Shown here in pieces: positions 54,058 to 62,724 of a stretch of 64,000 nt of DNA (positions are counted from its first letter, which is position 1; the number at the start of each line of letters is the position of its first letter). Source of the DNA: an uncultured Paracoccaceae bacterium (GTDB lineage: Bacteria > Pseudomonadota > Alphaproteobacteria > Rhodobacterales > Rhodobacteraceae); contig CANMKS010000001.1 of NCBI GenBank assembly GCA_947498645.1, forward strand, positions 1 to 64,000. Reading direction: 5' to 3'. The notes beneath the pieces were generated by a model, which saw nothing but the letters and a program-made list of their open reading frames with translations, was not told the DNA's origin and made no database searches. The translations under genes were made by a program, and so were the position numbers.

Positions 54058-54974
54058 CGGCAATACGTCCCGCTGCGGTAGCGTGCGGTATCAAAATGAA
54101 AGTGGTCACGGTGGAACCGGTTTGCTTCGGGGCCAAGCACCGTGCCAAACGGCCCACAGGCCGCCCGCCACATCTGCCGCAGTTGCGCACCGTCATCTGC
54201 CGAATTCCAATCCGTCAGCAGCGTCATTTCGGTCCCGTTGTTCAGGCGGATGCCTGCAATGTCGATGGCCCGACCAAAGGCGTGTTCCGACAGCCGCGCG
54301 CCAGCCTGATTGTTACGAGTGCGGCACGCATAATGCGACACCACACGCAACGAAGATACACCGCCCCCTTCCCCACCAACCGCAGGCAGAACGCCCCGTT
54401 CGACCCATGTCTTGAGCGCCGAGGCCGTGCGGCAGTCAATCGTCGCCTGCGGGCTGAGCGTCACCCCGGCAACGGAACGGACCCGCACCGCATTGTCGAT
54501 CCCACAGGCACCGGAGCCGGCCACGCGGCCAAGGGTCTTGCCCTGAATTGACGGGTCACCGCAGACTTGGCCGCGCAGGCTGGCCAGACGGCGTTCTTCT
54601 GCTGCGGCCTCGATGCTGGCGGGCCGCGTCGCAGGGCGCATGGAGGATGCGATGGCATTGGGGCTGAAAGCAAAGAGGTTCCGTTCGGCGCGGAACAAAG
54701 CACGGGTCTGCGCGCCGAACGCCAGATCGGGCCGCTCGAACGGGCGGGGCACGGGTCTGATGTCTGATCCCGCCAGGATGGCCTCTGCTGATCCGCGCGG
54801 GATGGGTCTGATCGTGTCTTCTGTTGGTTCGGCCACGACCGCCGGTGCCGGTTCAGTCACGTCTGTTTCGGCATTCACCGGCAGATCAGGGCGCGCCACA
54901 GGCCGGACAGCGTCCTGGGCCCAAAGCGCGCCCGCTGGCAGCATGACAACCAGACATGCCGCCCAAATCTTCAC
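54054..54974 (-). CDS. Extensin-like C-terminal domain protein, exported
   Basis: 306 residues with a signal peptide ([20 protein letters not shown]) and a proline/glutamate-rich linker to about residue 130. The C-terminal Extensin-like domain (PF06904) follows: VCGDPSIQGKTLGRV, VVSHYACRTRNNQAGARLSE, HAFGRAIDIAGIRL and HRDHFHFDTARYRSGTYC. The His/Asp pattern resembles DD-carboxypeptidase (M15) folds, suggesting a peptidoglycan role. It overlaps tyrC by four bases and is likely translated with it. Confidence 0.85.
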   Translation of the reverse strand: MKIWAACLVVMLPAGALWAQDAVRPVARPDLPVNAETDVTEPAPAVVAEPTEDTIRPIPRGSAEAILAGSDIRPVPRPFERPDLAFGAQTRALFRAERNLFAFSPNAIASSMRPATRPASIEAAAEERRLASLRGQVCGDPSIQGKTLGRVAGSGACGIDNAVRVRSVAGVTLSPQATIDCRTASALKTWVERGVLPAVGGEGGGVSSLRVVSHYACRTRNNQAGARLSEHAFGRAIDIAGIRLNNGTEMTLLTDWNSADDGAQLRQMWRAACGPFGTVLGPEANRFHRDHFHFDTARYRSGTYCR

Positions 54975-55897
54975 GTCTTTGCCGCCTTGGTGCGGCCAAA
55001 ATCGGGGGCGTCGGTGTCCTGGCCTGCCTCAATAATTCCGCGCCGGATTGAACGGGTGCGCGTAAAGTAATCGTGCAAATGGTCACCATCACCTTGCCGA
55101 ATGGCCCGCTGAAGCGCGAAGAGTTCTTCGGTAAAGCGGCCCAGAATCTCCAAGGTTGCTTCCTTGTTATTGAGGAATACATCGCGCCACATGACCGGAT
55201 CAGACGCGGCAATCCGCGTAAAATCGCGAAAACCGGCAGCAGAGTATTTGATCACTTCGCTGTCTGTCACCCGGCGCAGATCGTCAGCCACGCCAACCAT
55301 CGTATAGGCAATCAGGTGGGGAGTGTGACTGGTGACAGCCAGCACCAGATCATGATGTTCGGCATCCATCTGTTCGATCAATGCACCCATGCCGCGCCAA
55401 AGATCGGCCAAGCGGTCAATGGCTGCCGTCTCACTGCCTTCTGTGGGCACCAGAATGGTGTAGCGTCCGTCAAAAAGCTCGGCAAAGCCGGACCTTGGGC
55501 CGGAATGCTCTGTCCCGGCGAGCGGGTGTGCGGGCACAAAGTGAACGCCTTTTGGGATATGTGGCCCCACGCTTTCAATCACGGTCCGCTTGACCGACCC
55601 CACGTCACTGACCGTGACTCCGGGTTTCAGGACCGGCCCGATTTCAGCTGCGACAGCGGCCATGGCCCCGACGGGCACGCAAAGCACCACAAGATCCGCG
55701 TCTTTTGCTGCCTCTGCGGCCGTTTCGCAGATTGTATCACACAGCCCGATCTCACGCGCGATGGCGCGGGTCTCGGGCGAACGGGCGTAGCCCACAATCT
55801 CGCCCGCCAATCCGGCGCGCCGCATGGCGTGACACATGGATGAGGCGATCAGGCCAAGGCCGATCAGGGCGACGCGGTCATAGATTTGCGTCATCAC
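54971..55897 (-). CDS. tyrC: Prephenate/arogenate dehydrogenase
   Basis: 308-residue NAD(P)-dependent enzyme of tyrosine synthesis (TyrA family, without a chorismate mutase or ACT domain). The Rossmann [17 protein letters not shown] is at 13-29. Catalytic and substrate histidines lie in [15 protein letters not shown] and [15 protein letters not shown]. It may use prephenate or arogenate, which cannot be settled by eye. It is coupled to hisC by an ATGA overlap at 55894-55897; HisC-type enzymes can supply aromatic transamination. Confidence 0.9.
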   Translation of the reverse strand: MMTQIYDRVALIGLGLIASSMCHAMRRAGLAGEIVGYARSPETRAIAREIGLCDTICETAAEAAKDADLVVLCVPVGAMAAVAAEIGPVLKPGVTVSDVGSVKRTVIESVGPHIPKGVHFVPAHPLAGTEHSGPRSGFAELFDGRYTILVPTEGSETAAIDRLADLWRGMGALIEQMDAEHHDLVLAVTSHTPHLIAYTMVGVADDLRRVTDSEVIKYSAAGFRDFTRIAASDPVMWRDVFLNNKEATLEILGRFTEELFALQRAIRQGDGDHLHDYFTRTRSIRRGIIEAGQDTDAPDFGRTKAAKT

Positions 55898-56979
55898 GCG
55901 GCCCCTTTGAATTGCGCAACCGCATGGGCGACACGGCGGCAGGCGCTTTCATCGCCTACTGTGATCCGCAGGCAGTGCGGCAAGCCATACCCTGCCACAC
56001 GCCGCACGATGATGCCTGCGCTGCGCAGGTGATCGTCGCAGGCGTTGGCTTCTGCCTCATCGGTAAAGCGGGCAAGGATGAAGTTCGCTGTTGAGGTATC
56101 GGACGGCACCCCAATTTCGGCCAGGGCATTGGCCAACCAGTCGCGCCATTTCGCGTTCTCGATGCGGCATTTTTCGGTGTGTTCTGTGTCGCGCACAGCA
56201 GCTTCTGCGGCCGCTAGTGCTGCGGCGGAAAGGTTGAATGGCCCCCTGATCCGGTTGAGCACATCGATCACAGCCTGCGGACCATATCCCCAGCCAATGC
56301 GCATCCCGCCAAGACCATAGATCTTCGAGAAGGTGCGCGACATGAAGACGTTGTTGCGCGCCTCAACAAGTGACTTGCCGGCGTCAAACCCATCGACAAA
56401 TTCTGCGTAGGCCCCGTCCAGAACCAGCATTGCCTGTGAAGGCAACCCTTCGGCCAGACGCGCGACCTCTGCGCTGCCGATCATTGTGCCGGTTGGGTTG
56501 GCAGGATTGGCAATGAACACCAGTTTTGTCTTGTCGGTGCAGGCCTCAAGGATCGCGTCCACATCGACAATACGTTCATTCTCGGGCACCACAACAGGCG
56601 TTGCACCGCACGCATGTGCATAGATCGGGTACATCGCGAAGCCGTGTTCGGTGAACAGCACCTCATCACCCGGCCCGGCATAGGCCTCGGCCAGCAGTTT
56701 CAGCACATCGCCGGAACCGACGCCGCAGAACACCCGTGCTGCATCAACGTGCCAAACCTCGGCAATTGCGGCGCGCAGGCTCGCATGATCGGTTGATGGG
56801 TAGCGGTGCAGGTCATGTGTGGCGCGCACGACCGCTTCTTTCGCTGCATCGCTTGGCCCCAGCGGGTTTTCGTTCGATGACAGCTTGAGCACGTTGCTTT
56901 GCCCGCTCAGCGTAGAGGCACCGCCCTGATAAAGTGCGATGTCCAGAATGCCCGGTTGGGGTTGAATGCCGTCAGCCAT
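55894..56979 (-). CDS. hisC: Histidinol-phosphate aminotransferase
   Basis: 361-residue PLP aminotransferase of fold type I. It has the N-terminal [15 protein letters not shown] substrate clamp, [13 protein letters not shown], the PLP lysine in [20 protein letters not shown], and the C-terminal arginine near [12 protein letters not shown]. It works in histidine synthesis and, by its coupling to tyrC, may also transaminate prephenate or aromatic keto acids. The ATG at 56979 ([11 protein letters not shown]) is used; an earlier in-frame start at 57087 is unlikely. Confidence 0.92.
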   Translation of the reverse strand: MADGIQPQPGILDIALYQGGASTLSGQSNVLKLSSNENPLGPSDAAKEAVVRATHDLHRYPSTDHASLRAAIAEVWHVDAARVFCGVGSGDVLKLLAEAYAGPGDEVLFTEHGFAMYPIYAHACGATPVVVPENERIVDVDAILEACTDKTKLVFIANPANPTGTMIGSAEVARLAEGLPSQAMLVLDGAYAEFVDGFDAGKSLVEARNNVFMSRTFSKIYGLGGMRIGWGYGPQAVIDVLNRIRGPFNLSAAALAAAEAAVRDTEHTEKCRIENAKWRDWLANALAEIGVPSDTSTANFILARFTDEAEANACDDHLRSAGIIVRRVAGYGLPHCLRITVGDESACRRVAHAVAQFKGAA

Positions 56980-57131
56980 AAAGGTCCGTTCCCGTCTCGT
57001 TTCGCCTGTTCTATCGCCCTGCCCGAGGCAAGGCCAGTGCCAAGGTGGACTTGGGTGTTTTGTCTGATGACAGCGGATTTTTGGCAATCCCGCGAAAGCC
57101 TGCCAATGGCAAGATGATTAAGGTCTGGGAC

Positions 57132-57746
57132 ATGACCGCGCAACATCAACTCATCCAGTCTTATGACATCGCCGCAAGCCAGTGGCGCACCAAGATCGAA
57201 GGCCTTGGATATGCGGCCGCCTATCGCTGGATGGTCGAGACCTGCGGCATTCAAACAGAGCATGCGGATGTCATCGACATAGGCTGCGGTACCGGCGATT
57301 TCAGTCGCGCGCTGATCGAGGTCGCAGGACCACCCAATTGCCTGACGTTGCTGGACCCGTCGGAACAGATGGTGCGGACAGCGACCCGGTCGCTTGTCCA
57401 TATCGCTCCGCGTCTGAAGCCATTGGTTGCCAGCCTTGAGGACAAGCCCCGGCATGGGCACGATCTGATCCTTTGCGCCCATGTGATCGAGCATTTTGCC
57501 GATCTGGGCGCGGCGCTCTTTCTGTTGAAATCCTGCCTCGCACCCGACGGGAAGCTCTTGCTGGTCGTCAGCAAACCGCATTGGTGCAACTGGATCATCT
57601 GGGCGCGCTGGCGTCACCGGTGGGTCCGTCCAGCCCGCATGTTGGACGTCTTCGCCCAAACCGGATTGTCATGCGACTGGGATGCGTCTTTCCCCGCAGG
57701 CCCACCCAGCCGATCCAGCCACGCATATCTTGTCAGACATCAATGA
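57132..57746 (+). CDS. Class I SAM-dependent methyltransferase
   Basis: 204 residues from MTAQHQLIQSYD. Motif I VIDIGCGTGDFSRAL binds S-adenosylmethionine, LLDPSEQMV is motif post-I, and LILCAHVIEHFADLG is motif III-like. It resembles UbiE/BioC/CmoA-type small-molecule methyltransferases; the substrate is unknown. An in-frame ATG at 57114 is also possible. Its stop overlaps an ATG of the next gene (ATGA at 57743), linking it to the monooxygenase-fold protein. Confidence 0.82.
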   Translation: MTAQHQLIQSYDIAASQWRTKIEGLGYAAAYRWMVETCGIQTEHADVIDIGCGTGDFSRALIEVAGPPNCLTLLDPSEQMVRTATRSLVHIAPRLKPLVASLEDKPRHGHDLILCAHVIEHFADLGAALFLLKSCLAPDGKLLLVVSKPHWCNWIIWARWRHRWVRPARMLDVFAQTGLSCDWDASFPAGPPSRSSHAYLVRHQ

Positions 57747-57757
57747 AAGAGACCCCC

Positions 57758-58051
57758 ATGATCTATGTCGAAGTCAACTTTTGCGTTGCCCCGCGCGACC
57801 GCGCCGCAGCCCTCGATTGCCTGACCAAAGAGGCGCCCGTGATGCGCGCCCTATCGGGCAATCGCGGATGCAGGGTTCTGATTGATCCAACAGCAGAGGG
57901 CGCAGTGACCTTGCTTCACCAATGGGACGATCTGGCCAGCCTTGATGCGTATCGCTCTGGCCCGCTGTTCGCCCAGGTCGGAGGTGTCCTGCGCCCGATG
58001 ATGACAGGTGCCCCCAGCACGGTGGTTTATGAAGCCACGCCAGTCGGCTAA
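57758..58051 (+). CDS. Antibiotic-biosynthesis-monooxygenase-fold (ABM) protein
   Basis: 97-residue dimeric ferredoxin-like-fold protein (MIYVEVNFCVAPRDRAAALD, then LLHQWDDLASLDAYRSGP). It is of the YgiN/quinol-monooxygenase type, which act on quinols or other small aromatics without cofactor. The ATG at 57758 has AAAGAGA upstream. An in-frame ATG at 57743 overlaps the methyltransferase stop and would add five residues. The substrate is unknown. Confidence 0.8.
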   Translation: MIYVEVNFCVAPRDRAAALDCLTKEAPVMRALSGNRGCRVLIDPTAEGAVTLLHQWDDLASLDAYRSGPLFAQVGGVLRPMMTGAPSTVVYEATPVG

Positions 58052-58060
58052 GCTGTCGTG

Positions 58061-58810
58061 ATGTCATCCCTACCTGCATATTGCGTATATCGTGACTTTC
58101 CGCCTGAGGCGGGCAAGACAGTGCAGTTTGATCGCCACTACCTGCTTTATGCCGCAAAGGGGACAATGCGCCTGCAAGCGGAAGGGCGGTCATGGACAGT
58201 GCCGCCCGCCCGCGCGGCACTGATCGCGGCTGGCGCACCCATTACGTTGTCGATTGCCACAACGATCACCTGTTGTTCGGCCCTCTTTTTACCAGAGGCA
58301 TATACTGCACCAAAGGCGCCTTTGCGGGTGCTGGACATGTCACCATTGGCCCGTGAACTGGTTTTGGCCTGCCGGGGCTACGCGCCCGAATTGGAAACGC
58401 TGCCTGCGGAAGGCAAGCAGCTTTTCGACACGCTCTATATGCTGGCAACAAAAGCGGCAGAAGCGCCGAACGACATGTGGATGCCGGTGGCGCAATCCGA
58501 ACCGGTCCTCGCGGCGTTAGAGATGACGGAGGCACGTTTGGCAGAGCCTGTGGGCTTTGCTGCAATTGCCGCCGAAGTCGGCGTAACCGAACGCACCCTT
58601 GCCCGTCGCTTCCAGGAAGAGTTGGGCATGCCATGGCGCGATTGCCTGCGCCGTCTGCGGATCATTCGCGCGGTCGAGGCTCTGGCCGATCCGGAACGTC
58701 AGATCACGCAGATTGCTATGGACGTGGGCTATAACTCTTCCAGCGCGTTCAACAGTGCATTTTTGGATTTCACCGGTCAGACCCCTTCGGATTTTCGTAA
58801 TCTGGAATGA
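58061..58810 (+). CDS. AraC-family transcriptional regulator
   Basis: 249-residue regulator: N-terminal cupin-like domain (FDRHYLLYAAKGTMRLQAEG) and C-terminal AraC helix-turn-helix pair (FAAIAAEVGVTERTLARRFQ, then ITQIAMDVGYNSSSAFNSAF, ending with the typical FTGQTPSDFR). It begins nine bases after the ABM gene, so the methyltransferase, ABM and regulator genes probably form one unit that it may control. A GTG directly precedes the ATG. Confidence 0.88.
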   Translation: MSSLPAYCVYRDFPPEAGKTVQFDRHYLLYAAKGTMRLQAEGRSWTVPPARAALIAAGAPITLSIATTITCCSALFLPEAYTAPKAPLRVLDMSPLARELVLACRGYAPELETLPAEGKQLFDTLYMLATKAAEAPNDMWMPVAQSEPVLAALEMTEARLAEPVGFAAIAAEVGVTERTLARRFQEELGMPWRDCLRRLRIIRAVEALADPERQITQIAMDVGYNSSSAFNSAFLDFTGQTPSDFRNLE

Positions 58811-58840
58811 AAAAAGCCGCCCCGGATCGGAGCGGCTTTG
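58810..58840 (-). terminator. Rho-independent terminator of rpsD
   Basis: Read on the minus strand, AAAGCCGC (58839-58832) pairs with GCGGCTTT (58820-58813) around an 11-base loop and runs into a six-T tract (A6 at 58810-58815 on the plus strand). It lies about 50 bases after the rpsD stop and abuts the stop of the convergent AraC gene. The flanking T residues could make it bidirectional. Confidence 0.88.
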
Positions 58841-58890
58841 ATCATTTGATCCCGAAACATGTCCGGGATGATCTCTGACAGGGTCAGATA

Positions 58891-59511
58891 TCAGTTCTTT
58901 GCGTAGAATTCGACGACGAGGTTTGGTTCCATCGCAACTGGATAAGGCACATCGCCCAGACCAGGTGTGCGTGTGAAGGTCGCGGTCATCTTGTTATGGT
59001 CAACGTCCATGTAGTCAGGCACATCACGCTCTGGCAGCTGGGATGCAACCAAGACCAGCTCAAGCTGCTTGGACTTCTGACGCACTTCGATCACGTCGCC
59101 CTCTTTGACGCGGTAGGAGGGGATGTTCACGCGCTTGCCGTTCACAGTGACGTGGCCGTGATTCACGAACTGACGTGCAGCAAAGACGGTTGGAACGAAC
59201 TTGGCGCGGTAAACAACGGCGTCCAGACGACGCTCGAGCAGACCGATGAGGTTTTCACCTGTATCGCCTTTAACACGCTCGGCTTCGCCGTAGATGCGGC
59301 GGAACTGCTTTTCTGTCAGGTCGCCGTAGTAACCCTTCAGCTTTTGCTTTGCGCGCAGCTGTGTACCGAAATCGGACAGCTTGCCCTTGCGGCGCTGACC
59401 GTGCTGGCCGGGGCCATATTCACGACGGTTGACGGGTGATTTTGGACGACCCCAGATGTTTTCGCCCATCCGGCGGTCAATTTTGTACTTGGCAGCGGTA
59501 CGTTTAGTCAT
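58891..59511 (-). CDS. rpsD: 30S ribosomal protein S4
   Basis: 206-residue primary 16S rRNA-binding protein of the small subunit. It begins [20 protein letters not shown], followed by the N-terminal helical domain, and has the S4 RNA-binding domain [20 protein letters not shown], then [16 protein letters not shown]. The ATG at 59511 follows AAGGAG; the longer open frame upstream is not used. It is transcribed alone and ends at the terminator at 58810-58840. S4 stands outside the ribosomal operons, as usual in alphaproteobacteria. Confidence 0.97.
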   Translation of the reverse strand: MTKRTAAKYKIDRRMGENIWGRPKSPVNRREYGPGQHGQRRKGKLSDFGTQLRAKQKLKGYYGDLTEKQFRRIYGEAERVKGDTGENLIGLLERRLDAVVYRAKFVPTVFAARQFVNHGHVTVNGKRVNIPSYRVKEGDVIEVRQKSKQLELVLVASQLPERDVPDYMDVDHNKMTATFTRTPGLGDVPYPVAMEPNLVVEFYAKN

Positions 59512-59767
59512 ACGCTGATCTCCTTCTTTCAGTTGCGAAGGGCGTTGTCCTTTCCCCGGATTTGGCCGGGGTGACAGGGTTCCGCTTGCGCGGGCCACCA
59601 ACACCAATGAATGGGCGGCTTATAGAGGGGATTCTGGTGGTGTCAACGGGCACGGCATTGCCGTTCATCTAAAGTTATCTGCGCGACTTAAGTTTGAACC
59701 TATTTCGTCCCAATATGGCCAAAGACATACGATATGTGGTATGCAGGGACAGTAACGAGGACAAAAT

Positions 59768-60205
59768 TTGCCTGTATTATTGATCATCGGGTTAACCAGT
59801 GTGGCGGTATTGTGGCTTACTGCTCACCTTACGGTAAAGCGCCGCTTTGCCGCCTTGAATACCGATCTGTCCGAGATTTATCAGGCGGCAGTTGCCGTTC
59901 CGCCGGACGAAGGTGCCACGCCGCGCCTGATTGCGCTTTGTATTGATCTGATGCGCAAACAACATTGCACCGATCCCTTCGACGATCTCAGCGCGCATGA
60001 GCAGAAGATGGCATTGCATGCCCATGCGGTTGAAGTCCTGCCGTCGTGGATGTCAAAATATGCGTCCCTTTGGCTGGCACCGGGCAACCGGACGCTGATC
60101 CGGCAGATGCATCAGGTAAAATCATCGCGCCCCGCAAAAAAGCCGAACCTTTATTACGGTGCCGTAAGACGACAACAGCAATTGCGCAGCGCTACAAAAA
60201 CCTAG
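59768..60205 (+). CDS. Hypothetical membrane-anchored protein (TTG start)
   Basis: 145 residues: one N-terminal transmembrane helix (VLLIIGLTSVAVLWLTAHL) followed by a cytoplasmic, partly helical, basic domain (RFAALNTDLSEIYQAAVAV, CTDPFDDLSAHEQKMALHAH, basic C-terminus). The start is a TTG with GAGGAC five bases upstream, a good spacing, and no ATG/GTG start fits the membrane helix. No family was recognised. It precedes the split DMT transporter genes by 13 bases. Confidence 0.6.
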   Translation: MPVLLIIGLTSVAVLWLTAHLTVKRRFAALNTDLSEIYQAAVAVPPDEGATPRLIALCIDLMRKQHCTDPFDDLSAHEQKMALHAHAVEVLPSWMSKYASLWLAPGNRTLIRQMHQVKSSRPAKKPNLYYGAVRRQQQLRSATKT

Positions 60206-60218
60206 ACAAGCTGCGACT

Positions 60219-60686
60219 ATGCCGCAGTCTGCACAGCCCACGCATCTGATCCACTTTGCCGCTGCCTTTGGCGCAGGCGGCTTGCTGTCGCTGATGGTGC
60301 TGTTCAACGGCACATTGGCCGCTTACGGATCGCTGTTCTTTGCTTCCTGGGTGCCGCATCTGACCGGCACTGTTGCAGCCCTTCTTTTGCTCGCGATCAT
60401 GCGTCCGAAACGTGCGAAGGCCGCGCGCCCACCGCTTTGGGTCTATCTTGGTGGTGTGTCGGGTGCGGTCACTGTCATGCTTACCTCTGCCACGCTGAAT
60501 TCAGCCCTGGCCCTATCGGGCACAATCGCGTTGGGACTGGCAGGGCAAATGGTCTTTTGCCTTTTTGCCGATATACGCGGCCTTTTCGGTCTGCCCCAAC
60601 GCACACCGGGCGCACGCGACTATCTGGCGTTGTCCTTGATCATCGCGGGCAGTCTGGTCCTGATCTTTTTTGGAAGTACGCCATGA
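60219..60686 (+). CDS. DMT-superfamily half transporter (DUF606/YdcZ type), first of a pair
   Basis: 155-residue membrane protein with five hydrophobic helices, the size of one DUF606 (YdcZ) half-unit. Two glycine-rich repeats, WVYLGGVSGAVTVMLTSATL and ALGLAGQMVFCLFAD, mirror those of the following gene. The two products probably form a heterodimeric small-molecule exporter or importer. Its stop overlaps the next ATG as ATGA. Confidence 0.8.
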   Translation: MPQSAQPTHLIHFAAAFGAGGLLSLMVLFNGTLAAYGSLFFASWVPHLTGTVAALLLLAIMRPKRAKAARPPLWVYLGGVSGAVTVMLTSATLNSALALSGTIALGLAGQMVFCLFADIRGLFGLPQRTPGARDYLALSLIIAGSLVLIFFGSTP

Positions 60687-61108
60687 TCGGTTTTGCCGCG
60701 CTCGCCATATTGGCCGGTGTTCTGGTGTCGCTCAGCCGTCAGATCAACGGGCGGTTGGCCTTGTCCACGTCGGCGATGGAATCATCCTTCTGGAACCATA
60801 TCGTCGGGCTGGGCTTTATCACGGTGGTGGCCGCGCTTGCTGGCGGGCTGTTTGCCGGATCGCCTGCGCAAGCGCCATGGTGGGCCTATCTGGGTGGGCC
60901 GGTCGGCGTGATCTTTATCGCTGCGGGCAGTTGGCTGATCGCGCGGATTGGTGCGGCGCAAACCGCCTTGCTAATCATTGCGGGGCAGATGGTGTTCGGC
61001 GTGTTGCTTGATATGTGGCTTGGTGCGCCCGGTAATCTTTGGGCAAGGATCACCGGTGTTGCGTTGATCCTTGCCGGTATGTGGGTGTCACGGACAGGGC
61101 GCGACTAG
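60683..61108 (+). CDS. DMT-superfamily half transporter (DUF606/YdcZ type), second of a pair
   Basis: 141-residue partner of the preceding gene, with about five helices. It has the start pattern LAGVLVSLSRQINGRLA typical of YdcZ proteins, then WWAYLGGPVGVIFIAAGSWL and ALLIIAGQMVFGVLLD. It is coupled to the first half by ATGA. Paired DUF606 genes are common. The substrate is unknown. It is convergent with the uronate-dehydrogenase-like gene, overlapping by four bases. Confidence 0.8.
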   Translation: MIGFAALAILAGVLVSLSRQINGRLALSTSAMESSFWNHIVGLGFITVVAALAGGLFAGSPAQAPWWAYLGGPVGVIFIAAGSWLIARIGAAQTALLIIAGQMVFGVLLDMWLGAPGNLWARITGVALILAGMWVSRTGRD

Positions 61109-61941
61109 GTTTCTTTGCGATCGTCAACGACGCCAAGTGCGGCGACGCCTGAATTGCCCAGTTCCACAGTCGCAAAGGGGCCACCGATGCATAGGTTTGC
61201 GAGGTCTTTGTTGTCGAGCGGTGGTGTATCCGCAAAGACCGCCTTGGCGAAGTCTTCGGCGTTGTCCTTGGGACGGTACCCAAGATGCCCGGCCTTGGTG
61301 TTATCCACCACGGCCCTGTCGTTGTTCGAGATGCCATAGACAATCGTGAAGCCCACAACCGGGCTGTCGATGGACCGTTCGACCAGATGGATCAGGTCAT
61401 CATAGGACAGCCACGTGCCGATGCTGCGCGCATTATTTGCTTGTGCGCAGGAGAAGATGCGCATGCACACACTCTCAATTCCGCGTTTGTCCCAGTAGAG
61501 GCTGGCAAGGTCTTCGCTGAAACACTTGGCCAGTCCGTAATACGTGTCGGGGCGATGTGGCGCATCCAAACCAATCGTATCGGTCTTCTTGTGCATACCC
61601 ACCGCGTGAACGGAACTGGCATAAACCACCCGCTTGACGCCATGCCGATAGGCGGCTTCCCAGACGTTATAGGCCCCGATGATGTTGGATTGCAGGATGT
61701 CGTCCCATGCGGCCTCATCACCGATGGCGCCGAAGTGGACAACCATTTCCGCGCCCTTGATCACCTCTAGCATCGCGTTCAGGTCCGACAGATCAGCCTT
61801 CACGTAGCTTTCGCCGGGGTAAAGTTTGCCCACATCGTCGGCGATATCGGTCGAAACCAACGCATCACACATCTTGCTCAGCGGTTCACGCAGATAAGAC
61901 CCAAGGCGGCCCGCTGCCCCTGTCAGCACAAGTTTTTTCAT
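61105..61941 (-). CDS. NAD-dependent epimerase/dehydratase, uronate dehydrogenase-like
   Basis: 278-residue extended SDR. TGAAGRLGSYLRE is the cofactor motif near 8-20, VHFGAIGDEAAWDDILQSNI and YASSVHAVG follow, and the catalytic YGLAKCFSEDLA holds Tyr and Lys. NAEDFAKAVFADTPP near the C-terminus and the overall length resemble Agrobacterium-type uronate dehydrogenase (galacturonate/glucuronate to aldarolactone). The assignment is by pattern only. It is last in the minus-strand operon with an aldolase and an FAD oxidoreductase, four bases after the aldolase stop. Confidence 0.75.
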   Translation of the reverse strand: MKKLVLTGAAGRLGSYLREPLSKMCDALVSTDIADDVGKLYPGESYVKADLSDLNAMLEVIKGAEMVVHFGAIGDEAAWDDILQSNIIGAYNVWEAAYRHGVKRVVYASSVHAVGMHKKTDTIGLDAPHRPDTYYGLAKCFSEDLASLYWDKRGIESVCMRIFSCAQANNARSIGTWLSYDDLIHLVERSIDSPVVGFTIVYGISNNDRAVVDNTKAGHLGYRPKDNAEDFAKAVFADTPPLDNKDLANLCIGGPFATVELGNSGVAALGVVDDRKET

Positions 61942-61944
61942 TCT

Positions 61945-62724
61945 TTAGTCCTTTCCTGTTGCTGTGCGCATCTGCGCCAGCAACGCATCTGCGCCCTTGG
62001 CGAGCACATCTGAATCCAGCCCGCAGGCCACAAAATCAAAACCATCATTGATCAGTTCGGCAGCAAATGCCGGGTTGGTCGACAACGTACCAACAGGGAT
62101 GCCCGCCGCCTTCAGCTTTTTCGCTTGCGCGCGGATCATATCCCAGACCTGCGGTGACTGTGTCTGCCCCAGCAGCCCCATATCGGCCCCGATATCAGCA
62201 GGGCCGAAGAAAACACCGTCAACACCTTCCACCGATCCCATGTCCACCGCCTGTTCAACGGCGGCCCGTGTTTCCGCCTGAATGATCACGCCAATATTGT
62301 CATTGGCCTGTGCATGGTAATTTTCGATCCGTCCAAACTGGCTCGCCCGGATGGAGCCTGCCACGCCGCGGATGCCGTGTGGCGGGTATTTCGTGGCGGC
62401 AACGGCGGCTTTGGCCTCTTCCACGGATTGCACCATCGGGAACAGGATATTGGGGGCACCGCTGTCCAGCAGCCGTTTGACCATCACCGCATCATTCCAC
62501 GGTGCGCGTACCATCACGCCGGGGCCGTGCGGTGCGATGGCCTGCAACTGCCCGATCACCGTCGCCACATCACCGGGGGCGTGTTCCATGTCCACCAGCA
62601 ACCAGTCAAAACCCGATGTAGCGACCACTTCGGCAGTCAGATTATTGGCAAGACTGACCCAAAAGCCGATTTGGGACGCGCCATTGCGCAACCCTTCAAG
62701 AAAGAGGTTTTGGGGGTATTTCAT
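61945..62724 (-). CDS. HpcH/HpaI-family aldolase
   Basis: 259-residue class II, metal-dependent pyruvate aldolase of the HpcH/HpaI/GarL type. It has GFWVSLANNLTAEVVATSGF, WLLVDMEHAPGD (catalytic histidine region), MVRAPWNDAVMVKRLLDSGA, PMVQSVEEAKAAVAATKYPP, HGIRGVAG and VDGVFFGPADIGADMG. Such enzymes cleave 4-hydroxy-2-oxo acids to pyruvate or tartronate semialdehyde plus an aldehyde. With the uronate-dehydrogenase-like neighbour, a 2-keto-3-deoxy-aldarate is a reasonable substrate guess. It overlaps the FAD oxidoreductase gene by four bases. Confidence 0.88.
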   Translation of the reverse strand: MKYPQNLFLEGLRNGASQIGFWVSLANNLTAEVVATSGFDWLLVDMEHAPGDVATVIGQLQAIAPHGPGVMVRAPWNDAVMVKRLLDSGAPNILFPMVQSVEEAKAAVAATKYPPHGIRGVAGSIRASQFGRIENYHAQANDNIGVIIQAETRAAVEQAVDMGSVEGVDGVFFGPADIGADMGLLGQTQSPQVWDMIRAQAKKLKAAGIPVGTLSTNPAFAAELINDGFDFVACGLDSDVLAKGADALLAQMRTATGKD